A stretch of 58,055 bases of DNA from an uncultured Bacteroidales bacterium (GTDB lineage Bacteria > Bacteroidota > Bacteroidia > Bacteroidales > Bacteroidaceae): NCBI GenBank assembly GCA_902778625.1, contig CACYYM010000016.1, positions 1-58,055 of the forward strand, written 5' to 3'. Both the position numbers and the translations under genes were made by a program. Shown here piece after piece: positions 34,793 through 42,646 of this stretch. The stretch's first letter is position 1; every line of letters begins with the position of its first letter. The notes under the pieces are model-generated. The model was not told the origin of the DNA. It worked only from the letters and a program-made list of their open reading frames with translations, and searched no databases.

Positions 34793-35956
34793 ATGGCAAA
34801 ATTCAAAGAGAATGGGAAACTGAAACTGCTCATCATCGTCGGAACTCGTCCCGAGATAATCCGCCTTGCTGCAGTGATAAACAAATGCAGACAGTACTTC
34901 GACTGCCTCCTTGCACACACAGGCCAGAACTACGACTACAACCTCAACGGTGTCTTCTTCAAGGACCTCAAACTTGCTGACCCCGATGTATACATGGAAG
35001 CCGTAGGAGCCGACCTTGGCGAGACGATGGGCAACATCATCGCAAAGAGCTATCAGCTCATGGTCGAAGTGAAGCCGGATGCAGTACTCGTGCTTGGCGA
35101 CACCAACTCCTGCCTCAGCGTCATCGGAGCAAAGCGTCTCCACATCCCCATCTTCCACATGGAAGCAGGAAACCGTTGCAAGGACGAATGCCTCCCAGAA
35201 GAGACAAATCGACGCATCGTCGACATCATCTCCGACGTCAATATGGCCTATTCCGAACATGCACGTCGCTATCTCGCCGATACAGGCTTGCCCAAAGAAC
35301 GTACCTACGTCACAGGTTCTCCGATGGCCGAAGTGCTCCACAATAACTTGGCCGAGATCGAAGCCAGCGATATTCACAAGCGTCTTGGACTGGAAAAGGG
35401 AAAATACATCTTGCTCTCTGCTCACAGAGAAGAGAACATCGACACCGAGAAGAACTTCCTCTCCCTCTTCAATGCCATCAACAAAATGGCAGAGAAGTAC
35501 GATATGCCTATCCTCTACAGCTGCCATCCCCGTTCACGCAAACGTCTTGAAAGCTCAGGATTCCAGCTCGATAGTCGAGTCATTCAGCACGAGCCTCTTG
35601 GCTTCCACGACTATAACTGCCTTCAGATGAACGCCTTCGCAGTGGTATCTGATTCTGGCACACTGCCCGAGGAAAGCAGTTTCTTCACTTCTGTTGGCCA
35701 TCCCTTCCCCGCAGTTTGTATCCGCACCAGCACAGAGCGTCCCGAAGCCCTCGACAAAGGATGCTTCGTCCTCAGCGGCATCGACAAAAAGGGACTCCTG
35801 CAGAGCGTGGATGTTGCAGTAAGCCTTATCAAGGACGGTCTGCCTGGCATTCCCGTACCCGACTACGTCGACGAGAACGTCTCCACCAAAGTGGTCCGCA
35901 TCATCCAAAGCTACGTCGGTGTCGTCAACAAGATGGTATGGAGGAAAGAATTGTAA
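34793..35956 (+). CDS. capG: UDP-N-acetylglucosamine 2-epimerase, non-hydrolysing (CapG/FnlC/WecB type)
   Basis: The 387-residue GT-B-like protein has IIVGTRPEIIRLA at the N-terminus, HTGQNYDYN, VLVLGDTNSCLS, HMEAGNRCKDE (catalytic-site Glu/His region) and VTGSPMAEVL. With the next two genes it forms the set CapE-CapF-CapG. In S. aureus and E. coli (FnlABC) that set makes UDP-N-acetyl-L-fucosamine from UDP-GlcNAc. CapG would carry out the final C2 epimerisation. The order here is G-E-F rather than E-F-G. Confidence 0.9.
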   Translation: MAKFKENGKLKLLIIVGTRPEIIRLAAVINKCRQYFDCLLAHTGQNYDYNLNGVFFKDLKLADPDVYMEAVGADLGETMGNIIAKSYQLMVEVKPDAVLVLGDTNSCLSVIGAKRLHIPIFHMEAGNRCKDECLPEETNRRIVDIISDVNMAYSEHARRYLADTGLPKERTYVTGSPMAEVLHNNLAEIEASDIHKRLGLEKGKYILLSAHREENIDTEKNFLSLFNAINKMAEKYDMPILYSCHPRSRKRLESSGFQLDSRVIQHEPLGFHDYNCLQMNAFAVVSDSGTLPEESSFFTSVGHPFPAVCIRTSTERPEALDKGCFVLSGIDKKGLLQSVDVAVSLIKDGLPGIPVPDYVDENVSTKVVRIIQSYVGVVNKMVWRKEL

Positions 35957-36014
35957 TCGTTCAAGGCGAATAAACGAATTAAACATTTGAAACAAACACA
36001 TTAATTATATAGTC

Positions 36015-37061
36015 ATGTCAGTTTTTAAAGAAAAAGTATTGTTGATAACCGGTGGAACTGGTTCGTTTGGTAACGCAGTGTTGAACCGTTTCCTTCGCAC
36101 CGATATCGGCGAGATTCGCATCTTCAGCCGCGACGAGAAGAAGCAGGACGATATGCGTCACGACTTCCAGGCTCGTATGCCAGAAGTAGCAAACAAGATC
36201 AAATTCTACATCGGCGATGTTCGCAACAAGAGCACCCTCAAATATGCCATGAAAGGCGTCGACTACGTCTTCCATGCAGCAGCACTCAAACAAGTACCCT
36301 CTTGCGAGTTCTTCCCCATGGAAGCAGTCAAGACCAACGTCATGGGTACCGACAACACCCTCGATGCAGCCATCGACGCAGGGGTGAAGTGCGTCATCTG
36401 TCTCTCAACCGATAAAGCCGCTTATCCCATCAACGCTATGGGCATCACGAAGGCTATTGAGGAAAAGATAGCTGTGGCCAAGTCTCGTTTGAGTGGCGAC
36501 ACCAAGATCTGCTGCACCCGTTATGGCAACGTTATGTGCTCTCGTGGTAGCGTCATTCCCCTCTGGATAGACCAGATACGCAAAGGCAACCCCATCACAC
36601 TCACCGAGCCCAAGATGACCCGCTTCATCATGTCGCTCGAAGAAGCTGTTGACCTCGTCCTCTTTGCCTTCGAGCACGGAAAGAACGGTGACATCCTCGT
36701 TCAGAAAGCACCAGCCTGCACCATCCAGACACAAGCAGAAGCAGTGTGCGAACTCTTTGGAGGCAAGAAAGAAGAAATCAAAGTCATCGGTATCCGTCAC
36801 GGAGAAAAGATGTACGAGACTCTCCTCACCAAGGAAGAAGCCGCCAAAGCCATCGACATGGGCAACTTCTATGCCGTTCCAGCCGATAATCGCGACCTCA
36901 ACTACGACAAATACTTCAAGGAAGGTGATGTAAAGCGAGCAGAGATTGACGAGTTCAACTCCGACAACACCCGCCGCCTCAACCTCGAAGAGACCAAGGA
37001 GAAGATAGCTTCCCTCCAGTACATTAAAAATGAACTGGCGGGCATACCAAATCTGGTTTAA
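36015..37061 (+). CDS. capE: UDP-GlcNAc 4,6-dehydratase / 5-epimerase (CapE/FnlA)
   Basis: The 348-residue short-chain dehydrogenase has the NAD loop ITGGTGSFGNAV, the pattern HAAALKQVPSCEFFP and the active-site region LSTDKAAYPINAMGITKA. There Met precedes the Lys, as in CapE/FlaA1-like enzymes. A Thr/Glu-rich C-terminal part with IRHGEKMYETLLT follows. It starts the UDP-L-FucNAc branch by dehydration and C5 epimerisation. The downstream capF is 21 bp away. Confidence 0.92.
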   Translation: MSVFKEKVLLITGGTGSFGNAVLNRFLRTDIGEIRIFSRDEKKQDDMRHDFQARMPEVANKIKFYIGDVRNKSTLKYAMKGVDYVFHAAALKQVPSCEFFPMEAVKTNVMGTDNTLDAAIDAGVKCVICLSTDKAAYPINAMGITKAIEEKIAVAKSRLSGDTKICCTRYGNVMCSRGSVIPLWIDQIRKGNPITLTEPKMTRFIMSLEEAVDLVLFAFEHGKNGDILVQKAPACTIQTQAEAVCELFGGKKEEIKVIGIRHGEKMYETLLTKEEAAKAIDMGNFYAVPADNRDLNYDKYFKEGDVKRAEIDEFNSDNTRRLNLEETKEKIASLQYIKNELAGIPNLV

Positions 37062-37082
37062 AAGCTCGGGGGCACGATTATT

Positions 37083-38759
37083 ATGAAAGTACTCGTTACT
37101 GGTGCCAAGGGTTTCGTAGGCAAGAACCTCTGTTGGGCACTTAAGAACATACAGGCAGGCAAAGACAAGACCCACCCGGGCTTGACCATTGAGGCTGTCT
37201 ATGAATACGATCTCGACAGTACACCCGAGGAACTTGATGCTTGGTGTCGCGAGTGTGACTTCGTGTTCAACCTCGCAGGCGTGAACCGTCCACAGAACCA
37301 GGAAGAGTTCATGCAAGGCAACTTCGGCTTCGCATCAACACTCCTCGACACCTTGAAGAAATACAACAACCGCTGCCCGGTGATGCTCTCTTCTTCGCAA
37401 CAGGCATCACTCACAGGCCGTTTCGGTAACTCCGAATATGGTCGTTCAAAAAAAGCAGGAGAAGATCTGTTCTTAGAGTATGGTGCTGCTTGTGGTGCCA
37501 AGGTGCTGGTGTACCGTTTCCCGAACTTGTTTGGCAAATGGTGTCGCCCCAACTACAACAGTGCTGTTGCCACCTTCTGCAACGCCTTTGCCAATGACTT
37601 ACCCTATACCGTCAATGACCCCAGTGTTGAGTTGGAGTTGCTCTACATAGACGACCTCGTAGACGAGATGATAAGAGCACTCAGCCCCCTCCCGACCTCA
37701 CCCTCAAAGGGAGGAGAACATCGGTGTGAATTTGATGGACTAGAGGTGATACCTAAGGAAGATGGAACCTACTGCTATGTCCCTACTGTATATAAGGTAA
37801 CATTAGGTCAGATAGTTAACTTATTGGAGTTGTTCAAGGCTAATGGCACCACACAAATCCCTTTCAAAGAAATAGCTCTTCCCCTTGAGGGGGGAGTCGG
37901 AGGGGGGCCGTCCTTCGCCAAGAAGCTCTACAGCACCTACCTCAGCTATCTCCCCTACGAGAAGACCGCCTTCCCGCTCAAGATGAACGTCGATGAGCGT
38001 GGCAGCTTCACAGAGCTGGTGCACACCCTCAACGCAGGTCAAGTCTCCATCAACATCAGCAAGCCAGGCATCACCAAAGGTCAGCATTGGCACAACACCA
38101 AATGGGAGCAGTTCATCGTCGTCAAAGGTCACGGACTTATCCAACAACGCAATATAAGCCCCCTCCCGACCTCCCCCTCAAGGGGAGGAGAAAGTCCAAA
38201 CTACAATACAGCCGATCCTGCATTGTATGAGGAACTGAAGGAGAAAGCTGAGAGTATGCGTAAAAATCCTACAGAAGCTGAATCTGCTTTGTGGGAAATG
38301 CTGAGAGGTAAAAACCTTGATGCCAAGTTCCGTCGTCAGCATATCATCGGAGACTACATTGTTGACCTTGTCTGTCTTGATAAGCAGTTGGTTGTAGAGA
38401 TAGACGGCGGTTATCACAATGACCCAGAACAAAAGGAACTCGACAAACAGAGAACCGCCTTCCTCCAGTCAAAAGGCTTCAGCGTTCTACGTTTCACCAA
38501 CGAAGAAGTAATCGGTAACACTGACGAAACCCTTGGTATCATCAAGAACGCCCTGAAATACCTCCCCCTTGAGGGGGGAACAGAGGGGGGCTGTTGGTTT
38601 GTCAGTGGCGACCACATCCAAGCCGTTCACATGCTGCCAGGTTATACCCACAACATCATCAACCTCTCCGATACTGAGGATTTGGTAACCGTGATGTATT
38701 GCAACGAAATCTTCAATCCCAATAAACCCGACACCTTCTTCGAGCCCGTAAAACAATGA
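37083..38759 (+). CDS. capF: CapF/FnlB-type bifunctional reductase-epimerase carrying an in-frame DUF559 endonuclease domain and repeat-derived insertions
   Basis: The N-terminal half (1-200) is the SDR reductase with VTGAKGFVGKNL. The C-terminal cupin epimerase half is split: KMNVDERGSFTELVHTLN ... HGLIQQR before and VSGDHIQAVHMLPGYTHNI after. The length of 558 exceeds the usual size of about 370-410. The excess is (a) residues about 201-212 and (b) about 265-276, two repeat-derived peptides (SPLPTSPSKGG; LPLEGGVGGG). The third part (c) is residues about 359-503: a repeat peptide, a whole DUF559/Vsr-like nuclease (MRKNPTEAESALW, FRRQHIIGDYIVD, VVEIDGGYH) and an inverted repeat peptide. The frame stays open throughout. 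Whether the enzyme still works is unknown. The stop overlaps the next start (ATGA). Confidence 0.88.
   Translation: MKVLVTGAKGFVGKNLCWALKNIQAGKDKTHPGLTIEAVYEYDLDSTPEELDAWCRECDFVFNLAGVNRPQNQEEFMQGNFGFASTLLDTLKKYNNRCPVMLSSSQQASLTGRFGNSEYGRSKKAGEDLFLEYGAACGAKVLVYRFPNLFGKWCRPNYNSAVATFCNAFANDLPYTVNDPSVELELLYIDDLVDEMIRALSPLPTSPSKGGEHRCEFDGLEVIPKEDGTYCYVPTVYKVTLGQIVNLLELFKANGTTQIPFKEIALPLEGGVGGGPSFAKKLYSTYLSYLPYEKTAFPLKMNVDERGSFTELVHTLNAGQVSINISKPGITKGQHWHNTKWEQFIVVKGHGLIQQRNISPLPTSPSRGGESPNYNTADPALYEELKEKAESMRKNPTEAESALWEMLRGKNLDAKFRRQHIIGDYIVDLVCLDKQLVVEIDGGYHNDPEQKELDKQRTAFLQSKGFSVLRFTNEEVIGNTDETLGIIKNALKYLPLEGGTEGGCWFVSGDHIQAVHMLPGYTHNIINLSDTEDLVTVMYCNEIFNPNKPDTFFEPVKQ
37683..37718. repeat. Lone GC-rich palindromic (REP-like) repeat in capF, forward orientation
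   Basis: It starts AGCCCCCTCCCGACCTC and ends with a CCCTCAAAGGG-centred palindrome plus AGGAG. It encodes SPLPTSPSKGGE in frame and matches the left end of the DUF559 insertion at 38157. Confidence 0.85.
37876..37909. repeat. Lone GC-rich palindromic (REP-like) repeat in capF, reverse orientation
   Basis: It carries the CCCCTTGAGGGG palindrome followed by GGAGTCGGAGGGGGG, the reverse complement of the repeat at 37683. It encodes LPLEGGVGGG in frame. The 157 bp between the two copies are native capF sequence. Confidence 0.85.
38157..38592. mobile_element. Repeat-bounded DUF559 endonuclease insertion in capF
   Basis: The left boundary repeat (38157-38194) and right boundary repeat (38564-38592) are inverted copies of the same GC-rich palindromic unit. 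Between them are about 120 codons of a DUF559 domain with an apparently intact Asp / Glu-x-Asp / His set. The inserted length is a multiple of three and free of stops. It interrupts the cupin domain of CapF. Confidence 0.75.
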
Positions 38760-40258
38760 AAACCATACTCGTCACCGGTTCGGCCGGATTCATCGGATCC
38801 AACCTTGTCAAGCGTCTCTTCAAAGACATGCAGGAAGGCACCATCGTAGGCATCGACAACATGAATGCCTACTACGACGTCTCACTTAAAGAATACCGGT
38901 TGAAAGAACTTGAAACCCTCCACTCACAACTGACTCTAAACTCTCCACTCTCCACTATCAACTATCACTTTGTGAAGGGTTCCATTGCCGACCGTGAACT
39001 AATCAATAAGTTATTCGAGGAATATCACTTCGACATCGTCGTCAACCTCGCAGCCCAAGCAGGAGTACGCTACAGCATTGAGAACCCCGATGTCTATATC
39101 GAGAGCAACATCATCGGCTTCTACAACATCCTCGAAGCCTGCCGTCATCATCCCGTCGAGCATCTCGTCTATGCAAGTAGCAGCTCCGTCTATGGCGGCA
39201 ACAAGAAAATACCCTTCAGCACCGACGATCGCGTAGACAACCCCGTCTCCCTCTATGCAGCCACCAAGAAGAGCAACGAGCTCATGGCACATTGCTACAG
39301 CAAGCTCTACAACATACCCTCCACAGGACTGCGCTTCTTCACCGTGTATGGTCCCGCAGGTCGTCCCGATATGGCCTACTTCGGATTCACCAACAAACTC
39401 CTCAAGGGCGAGACCATCCAAATCTTCAACTACGGCAACTGTCGCCGCGACTTCACCTACGTCGACGACATCGTCGAAGGCATCGTCAGAGTAATGAAAA
39501 AGGCTCCAGCCTCACCCCATCCCTCCCCTAAAGGGAAGGGAGATAGGGGGGTGCACACAGCAGATCCGATGATGTATGGAAAGCTGAAGGAACGTGCGGA
39601 AGAGATGCGCAAGAACCCTACCGAAGCCGAGAGTGTTCTTTGGAACGCACTCCGTGATAACGGGTTAGGCGTTAAGTTTCGTCAGCAGCACATCATCGAA
39701 GATTTCATTGTGGACTTCTATTGCAACGAGTACAAAGTCACAGTGGAAATTGATGGGAAGTATCACGATAGACCAGAACAGAAAAAATCCGACGAAGAAC
39801 GTACAGCACGCTTGAATGAGTTAGGCTATACCGAACTGCGTTTCACAAACGAAGAAGTCTTTCACGATCTCGATAACATCCTTAAGAAGATAAAGACCTT
39901 CTGCAGCGGAACCCCCTCTCCTTCAGGAGAGGGTCGGGGAGAGGCAGGAACTCCCCTCCTTCAGGAGGGGTCGGAGGAGGCTCCCTACGCCGTTTACAAC
40001 ATCGGAGGCGGTCAGCCAGAGAATCTGCTCGACTTCGTCAACATCCTGCAGGAAGAACTCCTACGAGCAGGAGTGTTGCCCCAGGACTACGACTTCGACG
40101 CCCACAAACAACTCGTCCCCATGCAACCCGGTGATGTCCCAGTCACATACGCAGACTCCTCTGCCCTCGAGCGTGACTTCGGCTTCACCCCCAAGATCAC
40201 CCTCCGCGAAGGACTACGAAAGTTCGCCGAATGGTATAAGGAATACTATGGTAGTTAA
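38756..40258 (+). CDS. NAD-dependent nucleotide-sugar epimerase (UDP-glucuronate 4-epimerase-like) carrying an in-frame DUF559 endonuclease domain
   Basis: The epimerase parts are the NAD loop TGSAGFIGSNLVKRL, HAA-equivalent VNLAAQAGVRYSIENP, YASSSSVYGGN, active-site SLYAATKKSNEL (YxxxK) and TVYGPAGRPDMAYFGFTNKL. The C-terminus is PGDVPVTYADSSALERDFGF. This matches UDP-GlcA C4 epimerases of capsule loci, normally about 340-360 residues. Here the length is 500. Residues about 252-409 are a repeat-bounded DUF559 nuclease (MRKNPTEAESVLW, FRQQHIIEDFIVDF, VEIDGKYH) inserted in a loop before VYNIGGGQPENLLD. Residues about 56-71 are a 7-bp-repeat peptide. The stop codon lies within the next heptamer array. 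Confidence 0.88.
   Translation: MKTILVTGSAGFIGSNLVKRLFKDMQEGTIVGIDNMNAYYDVSLKEYRLKELETLHSQLTLNSPLSTINYHFVKGSIADRELINKLFEEYHFDIVVNLAAQAGVRYSIENPDVYIESNIIGFYNILEACRHHPVEHLVYASSSSVYGGNKKIPFSTDDRVDNPVSLYAATKKSNELMAHCYSKLYNIPSTGLRFFTVYGPAGRPDMAYFGFTNKLLKGETIQIFNYGNCRRDFTYVDDIVEGIVRVMKKAPASPHPSPKGKGDRGVHTADPMMYGKLKERAEEMRKNPTEAESVLWNALRDNGLGVKFRQQHIIEDFIVDFYCNEYKVTVEIDGKYHDRPEQKKSDEERTARLNELGYTELRFTNEEVFHDLDNILKKIKTFCSGTPSPSGEGRGEAGTPLLQEGSEEAPYAVYNIGGGQPENLLDFVNILQEELLRAGVLPQDYDFDAHKQLVPMQPGDVPVTYADSSALERDFGFTPKITLREGLRKFAEWYKEYYGS
38926..38968. repeat. 7-bp-period tract inside the epimerase gene, in frame
   Basis: CTCTCCA / CTATCAA-type heptamers are read as LTLNSPLSTINY between the native RLKELE and HFVKGSIADR segments. 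The same class of tract lies at 46744-46790. Confidence 0.8.
39510..39982. mobile_element. Repeat-bounded DUF559 endonuclease insertion in the epimerase gene
   Basis: Left repeat at 39510-39553 (CCCTCCCCTAAAGGGAAGGG core) and two right repeats (39910-39944 and 39949-39982, both with TCAGGAG palindromes followed by GGTCGG) enclose a DUF559 domain. The domain aligns with the copy in capF over about 120 residues but is well diverged at DNA level. The catalytic-type residues are retained and the frame is open. Confidence 0.75.
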
Positions 40259-40311
40259 TAGATAAAAGTTAATAGATAAAAGTTAATAGATAAAAGTTAA
40301 TAGATAAAAGT
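40254..40311. repeat. Array of paired heptamers (GTTAATA-GATAAAA)
   Basis: Four copies of a 14-bp unit made of two heptamers directly follow, and supply, the epimerase stop codon. The complementary sequence recurs on the other side of the next gene. Confidence 0.9.
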
Positions 40312-40322
40312 TTGGGGATTAT

Positions 40323-40688
40323 ATGGCAGTTAATAGTATTGTTGGAGAGAAGAGTCTTGCTTTTGGGAAACGGATTGCAAAATGCTATCGCCATCTTAAT
40401 GATAAGAAGAAAGAAATTGTGATGTCTAAGCAGCTTTTGCGTTCAGGCACAAGCATTGGCGCTAATGTGCGTGAGGGCCTTTATGCACAAAGTCGTAAAG
40501 ATTTTATCAATAAACTTAATATCGCCTTGAAAGAGGCTGGAGAGACAGACTACTGGCTTGATCTGATTCATTCGGCGGAATACTTCACAGACCAAGAATT
40601 TGACTCGCTAAAAGCTGATAACGATGAATTGATAAAAATGCTCGTCTCTATTATTAAATCGACAAAAGATAACACTGAAGTGAATTAG
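40323..40688 (+). CDS. Four-helix-bundle protein (23S rRNA-intervening-sequence/S23 family)
   Basis: The 121-residue all-helical protein has the family pattern SLAFGKRIAKCYRHL, MSKQLLRSGTSIGANVREG and ETDYWLDLIHSAEYF. This family is encoded in intervening sequences of 23S rRNA in some bacteria and as free-standing genes in many Bacteroidota; its function is unknown, and it is distantly related to the Avd proteins of diversity-generating retroelements. It is flanked by heptamer arrays in inverse orientation on its two sides. A second, broken copy lies at 42647. Confidence 0.88.
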   Translation: MAVNSIVGEKSLAFGKRIAKCYRHLNDKKKEIVMSKQLLRSGTSIGANVREGLYAQSRKDFINKLNIALKEAGETDYWLDLIHSAEYFTDQEFDSLKADNDELIKMLVSIIKSTKDNTEVN

Positions 40689-40797
40689 ATGCCATCTTTT
40701 CTCTTTTAACTATAAGAATTAGATGCCAACTTTTATCTTTTATCTTTAAGAATTAGATGCCAACTTTTATCTTTTATCTTTTATCTATTATCTATTT
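40682..40797. repeat. Repeats after the four-helix-bundle gene
   Basis: GAATTAGATGCCA occurs three times (about 40682, 40717 and 40750), twice followed by CTTTTATC heptamers. The first occurrence includes the stop codon of the gene. The TTTTATC units are the complement of the GATAAAA units at 40254-40311. Confidence 0.85.
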
Positions 40798-40806
40798 ATA
40801 ATATTC

Positions 40807-41259
40807 ATGCTCTACGATCACATTCATAACCTCGACACCTACGCGAGCCTCTCACCCGACATCATGGCCGGACTCGAGTTCCTTCGCGATGCCAAGCCCG
40901 ACATCGAGAACGGCGTCTACCAGCTCAACCCACGCGTCAAAGCCATCGTCTCCGAGTACGAGACAAAGCCACAGAACCCCAACGGCTACGAAGCACACCG
41001 TCAGTACATCGACATACAATATCTCCTCAAAGGCACCGAGAAACTCTGTTCCTCACCCCTGGAGCACCTCACAGAGACAAAGCCCTACAGCGAAGACGAC
41101 GATTACGCCCTCTATGACAACCCCACAGTCCCCCCACAGGAAATGCACATCGGAGCCGGTTACTTCGCCATCTTTTATCCCCAAGACGGCCACATGCCCC
41201 AGCTCAGCATCGACACCCCAACAAAAGTCAAGAAAGTCGTCGTGAAAGTAAAAATCTAG
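40807..41259 (+). CDS. YhcH/YjgK/YiaL family protein (DUF386)
   Basis: The 150-residue cupin-like protein matches the YhcH/EbgC family: MLYDHIHNLDTYASLSP at the start, a central VSEYETKPQNPNGYEAHRQY IDIQYLLKG block with conserved Glu and His, and HIGAGYFAIFYPQDGHMPQL. Family members are metal-binding proteins linked to sialic acid and other sugar metabolism; the reaction is uncertain. It lies within the capsule locus and may belong to the epimerase group rather than to the guest genes around it. Confidence 0.88.
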   Translation: MLYDHIHNLDTYASLSPDIMAGLEFLRDAKPDIENGVYQLNPRVKAIVSEYETKPQNPNGYEAHRQYIDIQYLLKGTEKLCSSPLEHLTETKPYSEDDDYALYDNPTVPPQEMHIGAGYFAIFYPQDGHMPQLSIDTPTKVKKVVVKVKI

Positions 41260-41263
41260 GATG

Positions 41264-41466
41264 TAAAGGTTACAGTTTACTGTTTACTGTTTACCGTTTA
41301 CAGAATAAAGGTTAAAGTTTACAGTTTACCGTTTACCGTTTACAGTTTACTGAATAAAGGTTAAAGGTTACGGGTTACAGGTTAAAGTTTACAGTTTACT
41401 GTTTACCGTTTACAGTTTACTGAATAAAGGTTAAAGGTTACTGGTTAAAGTTTACAGTTTACCGTT
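41264..41466. repeat. Heptamer array (GTTTACn, GTTAAAG), forward orientation
   Basis: About 200 bp of tandem 7-bp units with higher-order repetition (blocks ending in GAATAAAGG). It runs up to the start region of the Fic gene; no ORF of substance lies in it. Confidence 0.92.
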
Positions 41467-41500
41467 GAGACGCTTCGCGTGTTTACTGTTTCCCGCTATC

Positions 41501-42553
41501 ATGACACAAGAGAATAAAGACAGATTGCTCGATTTGCTCAAGCAGCATAAAGAGCTTGGCATATCAGAGCAGATAGACTATAACAAGTTCTATCTCTATT
41601 CTCTTATTACGCACTCAACAGCCATTGAAGGCAGTACCGTGACAGAGGTTGAGGCACAGCTATTGTTCGATGAAGGCATCACCAGCAGTAAACGAACCAT
41701 GGTAGAGCAGATGATGAATCTCGACCTGAAACTCGCCTACGACTACGGGATACAATGGATTCTTAGGCATCAGGCAATCACTGTGGATTGGCTCATCCTG
41801 CTTGCATCAAAAGTAATGGCCAGAACCGGAAGCGAGTATCATACGATAAGCGGAGATTTCTCAGCAGCAAAAGGAGAACTTCGTAAACTCAACGTCACAG
41901 CAGGGCGGGGAGGGAAATCATATCTTTCATATCAGAAAGTCCCCACAAGATTAGCAGCATTCTGTGAAGAACTCAATAAGCGTCGAAAGAGATTAGATAT
42001 CACAGATGCGGTTGCCGTCTACGAACTAAGTTTCTGGGCACACTACGAGCTAGTAACCATTCATCCCTGGGCAGACGGAAATGGCAGAACAAGTCGTCTT
42101 TTGATGAATCTTTTGCAGATAGAGAATAACGTCTTGCCCACCAAAGTACTCAAAGAAGATAAGGCCGAATACATACAGTCACTCATTGATACTCGCGAGA
42201 ACGACGACATAGAAATATTCCTCAATAGCATGGCCCATTTGCACTGTCAACACCTGAAGACAGATATCGACCAATTCAAACAGTCAATAGGAGAGAAACT
42301 GGTCGATAAACAGGCATTGCAGAAGGAAATGGTCGGTAAATGGTCGATAAAGCCAACTCTGGCAGAGAAATTGGTCGATATTTTGCAGTATATGGCCGAT
42401 AAAGCCACCATCACCACCGAGCAAATCGTCAACCACTTTGGCTTTACCCCCACAACAGCAAAACGTTACCTACGCCAGCTTACCCAGTTCGGCTATCTCG
42501 AATCCCAAGGCGGAAACAAGAACAGAACGTATTGTATAAAGGTTACAGAATAA
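41501..42553 (+). CDS. Fic family protein (class II, N-terminal inhibitory motif)
   Basis: The 350-residue protein starts at the first ATG after the repeats (41501). It has the inhibitory helix motif STAIEG near residue 38 ([S/T]xxxE[G/N]), then the Fic core with the catalytic HPWADGNGRTSRL (HxFx(D/E)GNGRxxR). The C-terminal winged helix has ITTEQIVNHFGFTPTTAKRYL. Fic enzymes transfer AMP or related groups to proteins. This layout is of the self-regulated, possibly DNA-binding type common in Bacteroidota. All catalytic residues are present. The last codons lie in the next heptamer array. Confidence 0.92.
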   Translation: MTQENKDRLLDLLKQHKELGISEQIDYNKFYLYSLITHSTAIEGSTVTEVEAQLLFDEGITSSKRTMVEQMMNLDLKLAYDYGIQWILRHQAITVDWLILLASKVMARTGSEYHTISGDFSAAKGELRKLNVTAGRGGKSYLSYQKVPTRLAAFCEELNKRRKRLDITDAVAVYELSFWAHYELVTIHPWADGNGRTSRLLMNLLQIENNVLPTKVLKEDKAEYIQSLIDTRENDDIEIFLNSMAHLHCQHLKTDIDQFKQSIGEKLVDKQALQKEMVGKWSIKPTLAEKLVDILQYMADKATITTEQIVNHFGFTPTTAKRYLRQLTQFGYLESQGGNKNRTYCIKVTE

Positions 42554-42636
42554 AGGTTAAAGGTTACAGGTTACAGGTTACAGGTTACAGGTTACAGGTT
42601 ACTGGTTAAGGGTTAAAGGTTACAGATTACAGTTTA
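42541..42636. repeat. Heptamer array (GTTACAG), forward orientation
   Basis: Tandem GTTACAG/GTTAAAG units between the Fic gene (overlapping its 3' end) and the broken four-helix-bundle gene. Confidence 0.92.
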
Positions 42637-42646
42637 CAGAAGTGTT

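Noticed and set aside
38157..40000. Inteins in CapF and the epimerase
   Set aside because: No N-terminal Cys/Ser splice block, no terminal His-Asn and no Cys/Ser/Thr extein residue at the boundaries; the boundaries are GC-rich repeats.
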